From: Cytophagales bacterium
GTDB taxonomy: Bacteria; Bacteroidota; Bacteroidia; Cytophagales; Cyclobacteriaceae
Direction of reading: 5' to 3'
Assembly (NCBI GenBank): GCA_024643455.1
Contig: JAHEMV010000004.1
Location: forward strand, 1-37,064
DNA length: 37,064 nt
The first letter of the stretch is position 1; each line of letters begins with the position of its first letter. The notes under the pieces were generated by a model. That model was given only the letters and a program-made list of their open reading frames with translations. It did not search any database and had not been told where the DNA came from. A program made the position numbers and the translations under genes. Of the stretch, positions 1-8,732 are shown one piece after another.

Positions 1-210
1 ATTTTGGCTACATTACTCACCATTTATTTCATATTTAAATACAACGAATTGATGGAAGCAGGTATTACTGATCCAATCAAACTACAAGAGGTATTAAAAA
101 AATGGATGAATCTCAATACAATCAGGGTGAGTCTATGGACACTCCAATGGCTTACCATGGCAATTTACTTTTTCCTTACAGACCTAAAGTTAAGCCTGAA
201 GCATGAATAA
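1..210 (+). CDS. Small membrane protein, C-terminal part (5' truncated by window edge)
   Basis: The reading frame is open to the left edge, and the TTG at base 4 is only an apparent start, so the gene begins upstream of the window. About 68 residues are visible. They contain one hydrophobic stretch at the start, a polar segment (KYNELMEAGI), then NLNTIRVSLWTLQW followed by a second hydrophobic segment and a charged C-terminus. The N-x2-R pattern before a final helix resembles the end of DUF1772/anthrone-oxygenase-like four-helix membrane proteins, but too little is visible to be sure. It overlaps the next gene by 8 bp, so it belongs to the operon that follows. The function is unknown. Confidence 0.5.
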   Translation: MLATLLTIYFIFKYNELMEAGITDPIKLQEVLKKWMNLNTIRVSLWTLQWLTMAIYFFLTDLKLSLKHE

Positions 211-577
211 ATACTTAAATCCAATTGTAATCGCCATTTCCATCGCTACCATACTTTCCGGATTGGTACAGATGATTTCTCCACAAACTGTTTTGACATT
301 TATAAAAGGAGACATAACACCTGCCTCATCCCATTTCTTTGCTATCGTGGGCATGTTCATGACGCTATTTGGTGGTTTGATGTTACATGCCATATATAGT
401 GCCTACCCGCAGCAACCAGCCGTTTTGTGGTGTGCTTTACAAAAACTAGGCGCTTTTGCAGCAGTTGGCATTGGAATCCTCAACGGAATATTTGCTCCAA
501 TTGCCGCAGCAGTCGCTCTTTTTGATTTTTTCTCCGGCCTCGTTTTTCTGTATTATTTAAAAAATATGGATAAATGA
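203..577 (+). CDS. Four-helix membrane protein of unknown function
   Basis: This 124-aa protein is almost entirely hydrophobic, with about four predicted membrane helices (roughly residues 5-25, 44-66, 79-101 and 103-119) and very short loops. No catalytic motif is visible. Its size and helix spacing recall small DoxX-like or DUF-type membrane proteins of Bacteroidota, but I cannot assign a family. The ATG start overlaps the previous gene by 8 bp, and its end overlaps the next start (ATGA type), which indicates translational coupling. The context (small membrane proteins followed by a patatin, a metallophosphoesterase and a GMC oxidoreductase) suggests a role in a membrane-associated lipid-modifying set. 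That role is inference. Confidence 0.7.
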   Translation: MNKYLNPIVIAISIATILSGLVQMISPQTVLTFIKGDITPASSHFFAIVGMFMTLFGGLMLHAIYSAYPQQPAVLWCALQKLGAFAAVGIGILNGIFAPIAAAVALFDFFSGLVFLYYLKNMDK

Positions 578-990
578 ATTGGTTGAGTCACTTCTTTTTT
601 TATACCTATATCGGCCTGGTTTTGGTTGCTGGATTTTGGGGTGCTTTTATCAATCCTTATTTCGATTTTGATTTGTTGTTTAGCTTCGACCCACATACAC
701 TTACGGATCATGTACGGATCAATTTATTAAGTCAGTATCGATTCCTGAGAGCGCTGGAGCTAGGTTTTGGCCTATTTTCCATCCTTTTTGTGAACAAGAT
801 ATTTAATGAAAAAACATTCAATATTCTTTTCCTGATCATTATGGGATCGGGAATTATAGCTCGGGTGATATCCTGGATGGTAGATGGAACGCCAAATACG
901 CTTTCCCAACTATTTATGTTCTACGAACTAACCGGCTGGATTTTCATTTTCATTCATACACATAAAACCCGATATCACCGTGCTTATTGA
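574..990 (+). CDS. Small membrane protein, DUF4345-like
   Basis: This 138-aa membrane protein has about four hydrophobic helices. The segment YRFLRALELGFGLFSI in the second helix resembles the R-x-L-G-x-x-x-L-G-x-G-L-F core of DUF4345-like membrane proteins, but this is recognition by eye only. No catalytic residues are evident. It starts in a 4-bp ATGA overlap with the preceding gene, and its last 11 bp overlap the GTG start of the patatin-like gene. It is therefore part of the same operon. The function is unknown. Confidence 0.65.
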   Translation: MNWLSHFFFYTYIGLVLVAGFWGAFINPYFDFDLLFSFDPHTLTDHVRINLLSQYRFLRALELGFGLFSILFVNKIFNEKTFNILFLIIMGSGIIARVISWMVDGTPNTLSQLFMFYELTGWIFIFIHTHKTRYHRAY

Positions 991-2419
991 AAGAAACAAT
1001 ACTACTCAGGGGAAAAAACGGTCACTCATCCTGGCAGGAGGAGGTATGCGTCTTGCTTACCAGGCAGGGGTACTTATCGCCCTGGAAGAACACGATATTG
1101 CCTTTAACCATGTCGATGGCACCTCCGGTGGTATTTTTAATGCCGGCATGCTTGCATCTGGACTAAGCGCGAATGAAATAGCTGACAATTGGAGAAATCT
1201 GGACATCAAACACTTTATATCCATGCGTCCGTTGAAAAGTTATTTCAAACCGCTCAATATGATGGGGTATGCCGACGCAGATGGCATCCGAAGTAATATT
1301 TTCCCAGGCTTGGGGATTGATCTAAAAAAAATTAATCAATTCAATAAGGGAGAAATCACCTTTAATGTGTGCAACTTCTCCAATAAATCCATAGAATCCA
1401 TTCCTCATACAAGGGTGCTTGAAGATCATCTGATCGCTGGCGTTTCCTTGCCCATCGTGATGCCCGCAATACACATCGGCGAGCAATGGTTTTCAGATGC
1501 TGTTTGGATTAAAGATGCCAACTTAATTGAGGCTGTGAAACGCGGAGCGGATGAACTATGGCTTGTATGGGCTATTGGCAATACAGCTACCTACCTACCC
1601 GGTGCCTTAAACCAATATGTGCATATGATCGAAATGAGTGCCAATGGAGGTTTATTGGAAGAATACGAAAGGATCGATATGATCAATAAGCTAATCGAGC
1701 AAGGTAAAAGTGACTATGGTCAAAAAAAGCCCGTGACCTTATTTGTTATCAAACCAGAGTTCCCGTTGCCACTTGATCCTGATTTGTTCTTTAATAAAAT
1801 TGATGCACGATCATTGATCAACATGGGGTATGACAGTGCCAAAAAGAGCCTCAAAACCATGCCTTCAAGTGGCGTGCTACAGGATGTCGAAGCAACTAAA
1901 ATGAAAGATCCGGGTATCCGGTTCAATATCCGTAATGAATTTCAAGGCACGCTTTCAAACAATAAAAATCAATATAAGGTCCGCTTTTATGCCTACATGG
2001 TACTCTCATCTAATAATGAAAACGACCACTTACTCATCTATTCCAGTGTTCACCTTGAATTGTTTAATCGGGAGATATCGTGTTTCGATTCTGAGATAAA
2101 AACTTCAAAACTAAATAACAAAAATATCCTGGAATACACTTGCCACTTCATGCAGAACCGTGACAAATATATATTGACAGCGAGCTGGAAATTAGGTTCT
2201 CCAATCGATTTGCTGCTGGGGCTGGAGTTTAAATCTGTACGGGTTTCAATTGCAAATGTGCATGAAAACGATGATAAAATGGAAGGCACTTTATATCAAG
2301 ACATTAAGCACAGAATGACAGCATGGTTTAGTACCAACATTCGAAAGCAAGATGGTAAACCGGGGGGAATCGGTTTAAAATATCGTATGGCATCTAAACT
2401 AATCCACTATGCAATTTGA
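980..2419 (+). CDS. Patatin-like phospholipase
   Basis: Patatins are Ser-Asp dyad lipid acyl hydrolases. The 479-aa product begins with the glycine-rich oxyanion-hole motif AGGGMRLAYQAG (about residues 19-30). The nucleophile elbow GTSGG follows at 47-51, with Ser49 as the likely nucleophile. The second dyad residue is probably Asp173 in FSDAVW, which matches the D-G/A motif. No signal peptide is visible, so it is probably cytoplasmic or peripheral to the membrane. The GTG start lies inside the end of the previous gene. The C-terminal half (about residues 320-479) lies outside the patatin fold and has no family I recognise. It overlaps the metallophosphoesterase gene by 11 bp. Together with that gene and the GMC oxidoreductase it suggests membrane lipid or sterol turnover. 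Confidence 0.88.
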   Translation: MLIERNNTTQGKKRSLILAGGGMRLAYQAGVLIALEEHDIAFNHVDGTSGGIFNAGMLASGLSANEIADNWRNLDIKHFISMRPLKSYFKPLNMMGYADADGIRSNIFPGLGIDLKKINQFNKGEITFNVCNFSNKSIESIPHTRVLEDHLIAGVSLPIVMPAIHIGEQWFSDAVWIKDANLIEAVKRGADELWLVWAIGNTATYLPGALNQYVHMIEMSANGGLLEEYERIDMINKLIEQGKSDYGQKKPVTLFVIKPEFPLPLDPDLFFNKIDARSLINMGYDSAKKSLKTMPSSGVLQDVEATKMKDPGIRFNIRNEFQGTLSNNKNQYKVRFYAYMVLSSNNENDHLLIYSSVHLELFNREISCFDSEIKTSKLNNKNILEYTCHFMQNRDKYILTASWKLGSPIDLLLGLEFKSVRVSIANVHENDDKMEGTLYQDIKHRMTAWFSTNIRKQDGKPGGIGLKYRMASKLIHYAI

Positions 2420-4148
2420 ACAAAAACCCATGGTCGGGTGGTATGACGTAAAACAACTGATGGCCACGGCAGTAAAAACCGTCGTGTCCGGAGTTTTTGG
2501 AAGCTACTCCGATAAACGGGAAATCCAGGCGTTTTCTAAACAACAGGAATATTTTGATTTCTCGGAAAAAGAAGAAATCTGGATGGATTATATTTCCGAT
2601 TTGGGGGATGGATTCAATTCAACCTATACCATGGCACATCTTATGGCTATGGATGAAATCGACATTAATATTACCACGCTTCCTCGAGGTGAACTGCTCA
2701 TAATGGGTGGGGATGAAGTCTATCCAACACCTGAGAAAATTGAATATAAGAACAGACTTCAAGGTCCGTATAACGCTGCATTTCCATGGAAAAAAGATGA
2801 GCCAAAAGCATCAAAGCCAAAGCTTTTTGCCATACCCGGCAATCACGACTGGTACGATGGCCTGACCAATTTCATTCGGTTATTTTGCCAGGGCCGCTCG
2901 CTTGGCAACTGGCTTACCCTACAAAAAAGAAGCTATTTTGCGATTAAACTCCCGCATCATCATTGGTTGCTGGGCATTGACATTCAGCTCAAGGGAGATA
3001 TTGATGATCCCCAGATCGCATATTTTAAAAATATCGCATCCAATGAATTTGCATCTGGAGATAAAATAATCTTGTGCACCGCCGAACCGACATGGGTATA
3101 TGCCTCTTTGTCCGGAGATTTTGATGCGGAGCAACGATTAAATTTTTTCATCGAAAAAGTCCTCAATGTATCCGGCGATGATCCACAAGGCAAAAAAATG
3201 GATATCCATGTTGTGACCATCCTTACTGGAGACCTGCATCATTATTCAAGATACGAAATGAAGGCTTCTGACGGTAAGATCACTCAGTTGATCACAGCAG
3301 GAGGTGGAGGGGCATTTATGCATCCGACTCATCCACTCAAAAAGGCTATCAATTTTAATAATGGTTCAACCGCTGAACTCAAAGGTTCGTTTCCCTCTGC
3401 TGATCAATCCAAAAGACTTTCATGGAAAAACCTTGCTTTTCCATATTACAATTGGAGTATGTGCCTCTTTTTTGGTGTCTTTCATATCATTACCAGCTGG
3501 TTCATACAGAGTACCACTACTAATCCCTACGGAAGTTCGTTCATGGAAACCATGTCAGGGATAGATTTCAACCTGGCCAATATTGACAATTACATGCACA
3601 TCATTTATGACAGTATCCGTCAAACTCCGACTATTGTCATATTGAACCTATTCTTATTTACCGGGATTGTTTTGTTTACAGATACGTCAACCGGAAAGAA
3701 GAACTGGAATTACATCGTCGGTTTAGGACATGCCATTTTTCAGCTTATAAATCTATATATGTGGATATGGATTTTTTCGATCTGGAATTTGACAATGTTA
3801 CATCTGCAGGCTGGTGAAATTACCCAATCGGTACTGTTCGCAATAGAAATGCTCGCTCTGGGAGGGATAACAAGCGGATTAATTTTTGGAATATATCTGC
3901 TGATCAGCACCCTTGTCCTGGAATCACACCCTACTGAAGCTTCCTCCTCCTTCAGGTATGAAGGATATAAAAACTTTCTGAGAATTCACCTTTCCAAAGA
4001 AAAACTAACCATTTATCCTATCGGCGTAAAGAATAGTGTACGGAACTGGAAAAATACCGGCACATTGGAATCACCCAGGTTTGAGGGAGATAAAATTATG
4101 CCAGTACTCATTGAAAAAGAACCAATAGAAATCCCCAAAAAACCATGA
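2409..4148 (+). CDS. Membrane-anchored metallophosphoesterase
   Basis: This is a calcineurin-type phosphoesterase of 579 aa. Metal-binding motifs are visible in order: DYISDLGDGFNSTY (residues 60-73, equivalent to block I), GGDEVYP (100-106), GNHDW (144-148) and LTGDLHH (272-278), followed by a glycine-rich AGGGGAFMHPTH stretch. From about residue 340 the protein has four or five hydrophobic segments, so the catalytic domain is N-terminal and the C-terminus sits in the membrane. No signal peptide is seen, and a cytoplasm-facing active site is likely. The substrate cannot be read from sequence; a phospholipid or lipid-linked phosphate fits the patatin and GMC neighbours. It overlaps both of them (11 bp upstream, 4 bp downstream). 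Confidence 0.87.
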   Translation: MQFEQKPMVGWYDVKQLMATAVKTVVSGVFGSYSDKREIQAFSKQQEYFDFSEKEEIWMDYISDLGDGFNSTYTMAHLMAMDEIDINITTLPRGELLIMGGDEVYPTPEKIEYKNRLQGPYNAAFPWKKDEPKASKPKLFAIPGNHDWYDGLTNFIRLFCQGRSLGNWLTLQKRSYFAIKLPHHHWLLGIDIQLKGDIDDPQIAYFKNIASNEFASGDKIILCTAEPTWVYASLSGDFDAEQRLNFFIEKVLNVSGDDPQGKKMDIHVVTILTGDLHHYSRYEMKASDGKITQLITAGGGGAFMHPTHPLKKAINFNNGSTAELKGSFPSADQSKRLSWKNLAFPYYNWSMCLFFGVFHIITSWFIQSTTTNPYGSSFMETMSGIDFNLANIDNYMHIIYDSIRQTPTIVILNLFLFTGIVLFTDTSTGKKNWNYIVGLGHAIFQLINLYMWIWIFSIWNLTMLHLQAGEITQSVLFAIEMLALGGITSGLIFGIYLLISTLVLESHPTEASSSFRYEGYKNFLRIHLSKEKLTIYPIGVKNSVRNWKNTGTLESPRFEGDKIMPVLIEKEPIEIPKKP

Positions 4149-6493
4149 ACAGATTATCCAAACCCATCACTGAACTAAAACAGGAATATGAAGTAATTGT
4201 CATTGGCTCTGGCTATGGCGGCAGTATTGCAGCCTCCAGAATGTCACGTCTACATAAAAAAGTGTGCTTGCTGGAAAAAGGAAAAGAATTTCTGCCTGGC
4301 GAATTCCCTGATAAACTTTTAGAAGCTGGAAAAGAATTTCAAGTAAATAAAGGGAAAAGCACATATGGCGACGATAATGGTTTGTATGAATTGGTCGTCG
4401 GCGATGATATCAATGTGTTTAAAGGCTGTGGTCTCGGTGGCACTTCCCTGGTAAATGCCAATGTTTCCATTGAAGCTGAAGACCGTGTCTTTGACGATGC
4501 CATATGGCCTAAGGCCATACGCGATGATATGGCTTCTCTAAAAGATGGCATTGCCAAAGCCTGGGATATGCTCAAACCAGTCCCCTATCCGGAAGGTCAG
4601 CATGGTTATCCTATTTTAGCCAAAACAGAAGGCATGCGTAAATCTGCAACTGCAATGCAAGAAGATTTCCGCCTTTTGGATATCAACGTCACCTTCGAAG
4701 ACAAGGTCAATCATGTAGGTGTCAGGCAAGCTAAATGTACCAATTGCGGCGACTGCGTTACGGGCTGCAACCATGGAGCAAAAAACACCACGGCCATGAA
4801 CTATTTGCCGGATGCAGTAAACCATGGCGCAGAAATTTTTACTGAAATTGGGGTTTCACATATCGAACAACATGGAAATAAATGGTTCGTGCATTGCAAT
4901 CTGTACAATACCGGAAGAGAAAAATTTGATGCTCCTGCCATTGTTCTTTCAGCTGACAATGTGTTTATCAGTGCAGGTTCGCTGGGCAGTACCGAAATTC
5001 TTTTGAGGTCGGCTGCAAAAGGTCTTGATGTTTCGACTTTACTCGGTAAGCGGTTTACTGGCAATGGAGACGTATTGGGTTTTGGATACAATAATGATGT
5101 GCAGGTCAACGGAATAGGACTTGGAGAAAAAGCGATTACCGGGGAAATCTATAATGTTGGCCCTTGTATCACGAGTGTCATCGACCTACGGCATAAAGAA
5201 AAGTTGGAAGATGGGATGACACTTGAAGAAGGCAGTATTCCAGCTCCGATCAAGTCGGTCATGATTCCTGCGTTGACCAGTTTTTCCAGACTTATCGGTA
5301 GAGATACCGATCGCGGTTTTAATGATTATTGGAAAGAAAAATGGCGTGAATTCCTCAGCTGGATTGGCGGACCATACAAAGGGGCCATCAACAATACCCA
5401 AGTTTATTTGGTGATGTCGCATGATAGTGGCGATGGAGAAATGAAACTTAAAAACGACCATTTACAAATCAACTGGAAAGGTGTGGGCAAGGAGGAAATC
5501 TTTGAAAAGGTAAGTGGAAAACTAAAGGATGCCACTGCAGCACTGGGAGGAAATTATGTAAAAAATCCAAGCTGGACAAAAATGATGAATTATGATCTGG
5601 TGACCGTGCATCCTTTAGGTGGATGCATCATGGGCGAAGATGCCAGCTCAGCCGTGGTGGATCATAAAGGGCAGGTGTTTATGGGAAAATCAGGCAATTC
5701 GCTGTACCCCGGATTATTTGTTATGGATGGAGCGATTATTCCCCGCCCTGTAGGGACCAACCCGCTTTTAACCATCAGCGGTCTGGCAGAACGAAATTGT
5801 TTGCTCATTGCCAAAGAAATGAAAGGGAAAATATCATACGATTTCGATATCAAGGACGCCAAACAAGATGTTCCAAGAAAACCGGGTGTACAGTTTACAG
5901 AAACCATGAAGGGCTATTTCTCTTTAAATGAAACTACCGATTATGAGAAAGGATTCGATCTAGGGAAAAAAGAAAATTCGCCTTTTGAATTCACGTTAAC
6001 CATTCGATCAGAAGATGTTGAAACATTTTTATCTGAACCGGACCACGAAGCCGGCATGATTGGTACTATGGAAGCACCAAAACTTTCCAACGCTCCGCTT
6101 AGTGCATGCAATGGAAAATTTAACCTTTTTGTTGTTGATCCTTCAAATCCAGCAAAGAAAAAAATGAATTACAATTCCGTATTGAAAAGTAAAGAAGGGA
6201 AGTCTTATTATTTTACCGGGTTTAAAGAAATGGAAAATAATGCCGGTGTCGATGTATGGCTGGATACAACAACCCTATTTATTACACTCCATGAAGGAGA
6301 TTCTAAAACTGGGAAAGTTATCGGAAAGGGAAAGTTAAAAATTGAAGTAGGCGACTTTGCAAAACAACTTACCACCATGCGTGCTATCAACATTGAGAAA
6401 GGAAAATCAGGACTTAAATCGTTGACTTCGTTTGGTAAATTCTTCGCGGGAAATGTCTGGGACACCTTTGTTAAAGGAGGATTGAAATTATAA
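4145..6493 (+). CDS. GMC-family oxidoreductase, cholesterol-oxidase-like, with ferredoxin-like Cys motif
   Basis: This is an FAD-dependent glucose-methanol-choline oxidoreductase of 782 aa. The dinucleotide-binding motif GSGYGG is at residues 21-26. The FAD segment GCGLGGTSLVNAN is near 95-106. The C-terminal signature HPLGG is at 489-493, with MDGAIIPRPVGTNPLLTISG at about 527-546. An insert contains CTNCGDCVTGCNHGAKNT, placing Cys at 198, 201, 204 and 208 in a CxxCxxCxxxC pattern. This motif is known in the mycobacterial ChoD-like branch and could bind an Fe-S cluster. The last 200 residues form an extra domain (MIGTMEAPKLS...) also found in ChoD-like proteins. The natural substrate is probably a sterol or another hydrophobic alcohol, which is inference. 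It overlaps the phosphoesterase gene by 4 bp (ATGA). Confidence 0.88.
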   Translation: MNRLSKPITELKQEYEVIVIGSGYGGSIAASRMSRLHKKVCLLEKGKEFLPGEFPDKLLEAGKEFQVNKGKSTYGDDNGLYELVVGDDINVFKGCGLGGTSLVNANVSIEAEDRVFDDAIWPKAIRDDMASLKDGIAKAWDMLKPVPYPEGQHGYPILAKTEGMRKSATAMQEDFRLLDINVTFEDKVNHVGVRQAKCTNCGDCVTGCNHGAKNTTAMNYLPDAVNHGAEIFTEIGVSHIEQHGNKWFVHCNLYNTGREKFDAPAIVLSADNVFISAGSLGSTEILLRSAAKGLDVSTLLGKRFTGNGDVLGFGYNNDVQVNGIGLGEKAITGEIYNVGPCITSVIDLRHKEKLEDGMTLEEGSIPAPIKSVMIPALTSFSRLIGRDTDRGFNDYWKEKWREFLSWIGGPYKGAINNTQVYLVMSHDSGDGEMKLKNDHLQINWKGVGKEEIFEKVSGKLKDATAALGGNYVKNPSWTKMMNYDLVTVHPLGGCIMGEDASSAVVDHKGQVFMGKSGNSLYPGLFVMDGAIIPRPVGTNPLLTISGLAERNCLLIAKEMKGKISYDFDIKDAKQDVPRKPGVQFTETMKGYFSLNETTDYEKGFDLGKKENSPFEFTLTIRSEDVETFLSEPDHEAGMIGTMEAPKLSNAPLSACNGKFNLFVVDPSNPAKKKMNYNSVLKSKEGKSYYFTGFKEMENNAGVDVWLDTTTLFITLHEGDSKTGKVIGKGKLKIEVGDFAKQLTTMRAINIEKGKSGLKSLTSFGKFFAGNVWDTFVKGGLKL

Positions 6494-6554
6494 AATGGGT
6501 ATTTATTCTGAGAGCACCAATTTAAGTAAAAGGCTAAAAAATAGGTAATATTCC

Positions 6555-7382
6555 ATGACAATGAATGCTATACGCGGTATCGGAATGTATTTATTGAATT
6601 GTCTGAAATCCATTGCAGCAATTCCATGGTCGGTTCTTTCCGATTTGCTTAAAAGAATTTTCCTTTTTCTTTATCACCTGGTTAGTGGATTGGTTTTTTT
6701 AGGTGTTGGGCTATACTTAAATTTTCAATTACTTTTTACGCAAATTAAAAAATGGCCAAAATGGTTTGGCAAGGTCTTCATTTCTATTGTTGCATGGATT
6801 GGCAGGCTTGTGAGTAAAATTCTGGATATGGTCATGGTTGGTGAAATTCTTGATCTTGTATTTCAGGTACTGAAGCCCAATTCAAGATCACTCTCGGACA
6901 CAGAACTAACTGAAGCTAAAAAAGTATATGGCGACGGACTCCGATATTGGCAAATACGCATTGATGAATATTCTCTCATTGCTAAGCTCGGCGCATTGTT
7001 TGCCGGAAGTAAAAACATGGGTGTGACTACTTTTCATACAATCAATTTTACACGAAAAATAGTTGCTGCACCCGGAAACGGAGACATGGACTGGCTCATA
7101 CACGAATTAGCACATGTCTGTCAAATGCAGCATGTCGGTATTCAATATCTTGTAGAAGCACTGGTTGCCCAATATACCGGAGGGTACAATTATGGAGGTA
7201 CTGAAGCACTCAAAGGGAAAACAATTCATGATTTCAACCGCGAACAACAAGCAGATATTGCAGCAGATTATTATACTAAAGCACTTTATGGAAATACTCC
7301 AGTGGATTATTTTATGCCAATCATCAATGAATTCCGTAACGCCAATGGACTGTGGGTTTTCAGTAATTTGGTAAATCGGTAA
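6555..7382 (+). CDS. Membrane-associated zinc peptidase-like protein (HELAHVxQ)
   Basis: This 275-aa protein has a hydrophobic N-terminal half with helices at about 15-60 and 72-105. The soluble C-terminal domain carries HELAHVCQ at residues 183-190, a gluzincin-type HExxH zinc site. A candidate third ligand is Glu230 in FNREQQADIAADYY, a position typical of such peptidases. Similar HELxHVxQ domains occur in DUF4157-type proteins associated with secreted or toxin-like loci, but no such neighbours are seen here. It lies 61 bp after the GMC gene on the same strand and may be read through from that operon. Two close starts (6555 and 6561) are possible. The substrate is unknown. Confidence 0.72.
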   Translation: MTMNAIRGIGMYLLNCLKSIAAIPWSVLSDLLKRIFLFLYHLVSGLVFLGVGLYLNFQLLFTQIKKWPKWFGKVFISIVAWIGRLVSKILDMVMVGEILDLVFQVLKPNSRSLSDTELTEAKKVYGDGLRYWQIRIDEYSLIAKLGALFAGSKNMGVTTFHTINFTRKIVAAPGNGDMDWLIHELAHVCQMQHVGIQYLVEALVAQYTGGYNYGGTEALKGKTIHDFNREQQADIAADYYTKALYGNTPVDYFMPIINEFRNANGLWVFSNLVNR

Positions 7383-7456
7383 AACGGAGGAATGGTTAAT
7401 TGGTAAAACAATGGAATAGTAGAACAGTGTATCGGGAAATAGGAATAGTAAACTAA
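7373..7456 (+). repeat. Degenerate short tandem repeat
   Basis: Starting inside the stop region of the peptidase gene, the sequence cycles through related 10-13 nt units such as GGTAAATC, GGTAAAACGGAGG, AATGGTTAATT, GGTAAAACAATGG and AATAGTAGAAC. The units are degenerate and the period is not constant. It looks like a decayed simple repeat trailing a gene end. I assign no function. Confidence 0.4.
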
Positions 7457-7830
7457 GTCATCAGCTTTATTGTTGAAACTCAAGCATAATTTAATCATCA
7501 ACTAATGGAAAACAGATTACATTGATAATAAGGAAAAGGAAAAAGCTGATTTATGCTTCATCGATTTAAAAGTAAAAAAAAGCCATTGTGAGAAATAATA
7601 GTTTTGCAAAATACTCAAACAGGGATGATGAAATCAAGCCAATTAAAGGCCGGCTTTGCGAGCTTGTTTGGCGGCAAAGGCAAGGTACGAAGCAATCTGT
7701 TAGCTATGCGTCAAGTTATATCGGCAGTGCTAGCTTGAAATTTACTGCATGGAATTATAATTGACAAATCAAAAGTAAACGGGGACGCTGAAAACCAAAT
7801 AGAGTAAGCAAAAATTTAAAATTAAATACA
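7457..7830. other. Intergenic region before the SnoaL-like gene
   Basis: About 370 bp with no convincing gene. A GC-richer patch at about 7637-7690 (AGGCCGGCTTTGCGAGC and following) differs from its surroundings and contains a weak CTTTGC/GCAAAG inverted pair. It could be the remnant of an element or an intergenic repeat, but I find no second copy in the window. The 3' part carries a plausible promoter for the downstream gene, listed separately. Confidence 0.4.
7734..7763 (+). promoter_or_regulatory. Possible Bacteroidota-type promoter of the SnoaL-like gene
   Basis: CTTG at 7734-7737 (a -33-like TTG) is followed after 18 nt by TATAATTG at 7756-7763, one mismatch from the TAnnTTTG -7 consensus described for Bacteroides. 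It lies about 65 bp upstream of the ATG at 7831. The assignment is by eye only. Confidence 0.35.
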
Positions 7831-8247
7831 ATGACAAACAAAGAAGTAGTATTTGGCTTTTTTAAAGCCATAGACAACAAGGATTTTACAACAGCAGCAA
7901 AACTGCTGGGACCAAACCATCAAATGCATTCTTCCATGAGCCCGGTTCCAATGAATACTGAACAGCATCTGGGGATGACTAAAACATTTAATGATGCTTT
8001 TTCCAACGAGGAACATGAATTTGTTGAAATACTGGAGATTGGTAATAAGGTTGTAGGACGTGGCACCTGGCACGGCACACACACAGGTACCTTCAATGGT
8101 ATTCCTGCATCAGGAAAAACAGTTCATTTGACTTTTATTCAGATTTTTGAAATTGAAAATGATGCACTTAAGAATCAATGGGTTGAAATTGATGGAATGT
8201 CATTGATGATGCAAATTGGTGCATTACCAATGCCTGCAAGTGAATGA
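7831..8247 (+). CDS. SnoaL-like / ester-cyclase-family protein
   Basis: This 138-aa single-domain protein matches the SnoaL-like NTF2-fold pattern. It has an N-terminal helix (KEVVFGFFKAIDNKDFTTA), a region around NHQMHS, then the beta-sheet core VVGRGTWHGTHTGTFNGIPASGK typical of ester cyclases, and FIQIFEIENDALKNQW near the end. Members of this family include polyketide cyclases and many small proteins of unknown role. No polyketide genes are nearby, so the function is open. The gene appears monocistronic, with its own candidate promoter and an AT-rich leader before the ATG. Confidence 0.82.
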   Translation: MTNKEVVFGFFKAIDNKDFTTAAKLLGPNHQMHSSMSPVPMNTEQHLGMTKTFNDAFSNEEHEFVEILEIGNKVVGRGTWHGTHTGTFNGIPASGKTVHLTFIQIFEIENDALKNQWVEIDGMSLMMQIGALPMPASE

Positions 8248-8670
8248 TTTTAGTTATCGTTTCGCATTATGATAGAGATATTATGACACCTTGAACGATG
8301 TTTTGTACTGACATCAAAAAGTATCGCTTTGAACAAACAGCTGCACAAACGCACAATTGCCACTTGACAAAAAGTGGCGGTTCAGTATAACGCAGACACA
8401 TTTGTGGTTAATCAAAAATTGGTTCTCCGCATCAACATTTGTGGTAAAAATCTCCACCTTCACCAAGCCACAAAACGCTATCTGCAATGATTATACAGAC
8501 AGAAGGAGATTTACACTACCGATAAATCGGGATTGCAATGACTACTTATTGGTTTTCTGCACCTTCGCTGAAATAGGTCATCAGTAGGATCGCAAAGACA
8601 GAACACATTCCGGTAAGTTCCATTCCTAATTGTACCAGGTAAGAATTTAAGCATTTGTCGCTCGGCAAAC
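8248..8670. other. Intergenic region between convergent genes, no gene seen
   Basis: About 420 bp separates the SnoaL-like gene from the end of the flotillin gene. The only open frame (8357-8587) lacks a recognisable family, a sensible start or protein-like composition. A 7-bp inverted repeat, GCCACTT...AAGTGGC (8359-8378, 6-nt loop), is present without a following T-run. Nothing else is supported. Confidence 0.45.
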
Positions 8671-8704
8671 TAAAAAAGGAGGCTTCGTACTATGAGCCTC
8701 CTTT
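8671..8704 (-). terminator. Rho-independent terminator of the flotillin operon
   Basis: Perfect 10-bp stem, AAAGGAGGCT and AGCCTCCTTT (8675-8684 with 8695-8704), with a 10-nt loop. Read on the minus strand it is followed by a run of T (the complement of AAAAAA at 8672-8677 and flanking bases). It lies about 30 bp past the flotillin stop codon. On the plus strand the following bases are less T-rich, so it mainly serves the minus strand. Confidence 0.8.
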
Positions 8705-8732
8705 GCATTTTGATATGAATAAAATTCAGTTA

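Noticed and set aside
8357-8587. 76-aa ORF between the SnoaL-like gene and flotillin
   Set aside because: Composition is not protein-like, no family is recognised, there is no good start context, and it lies in a convergent gap.
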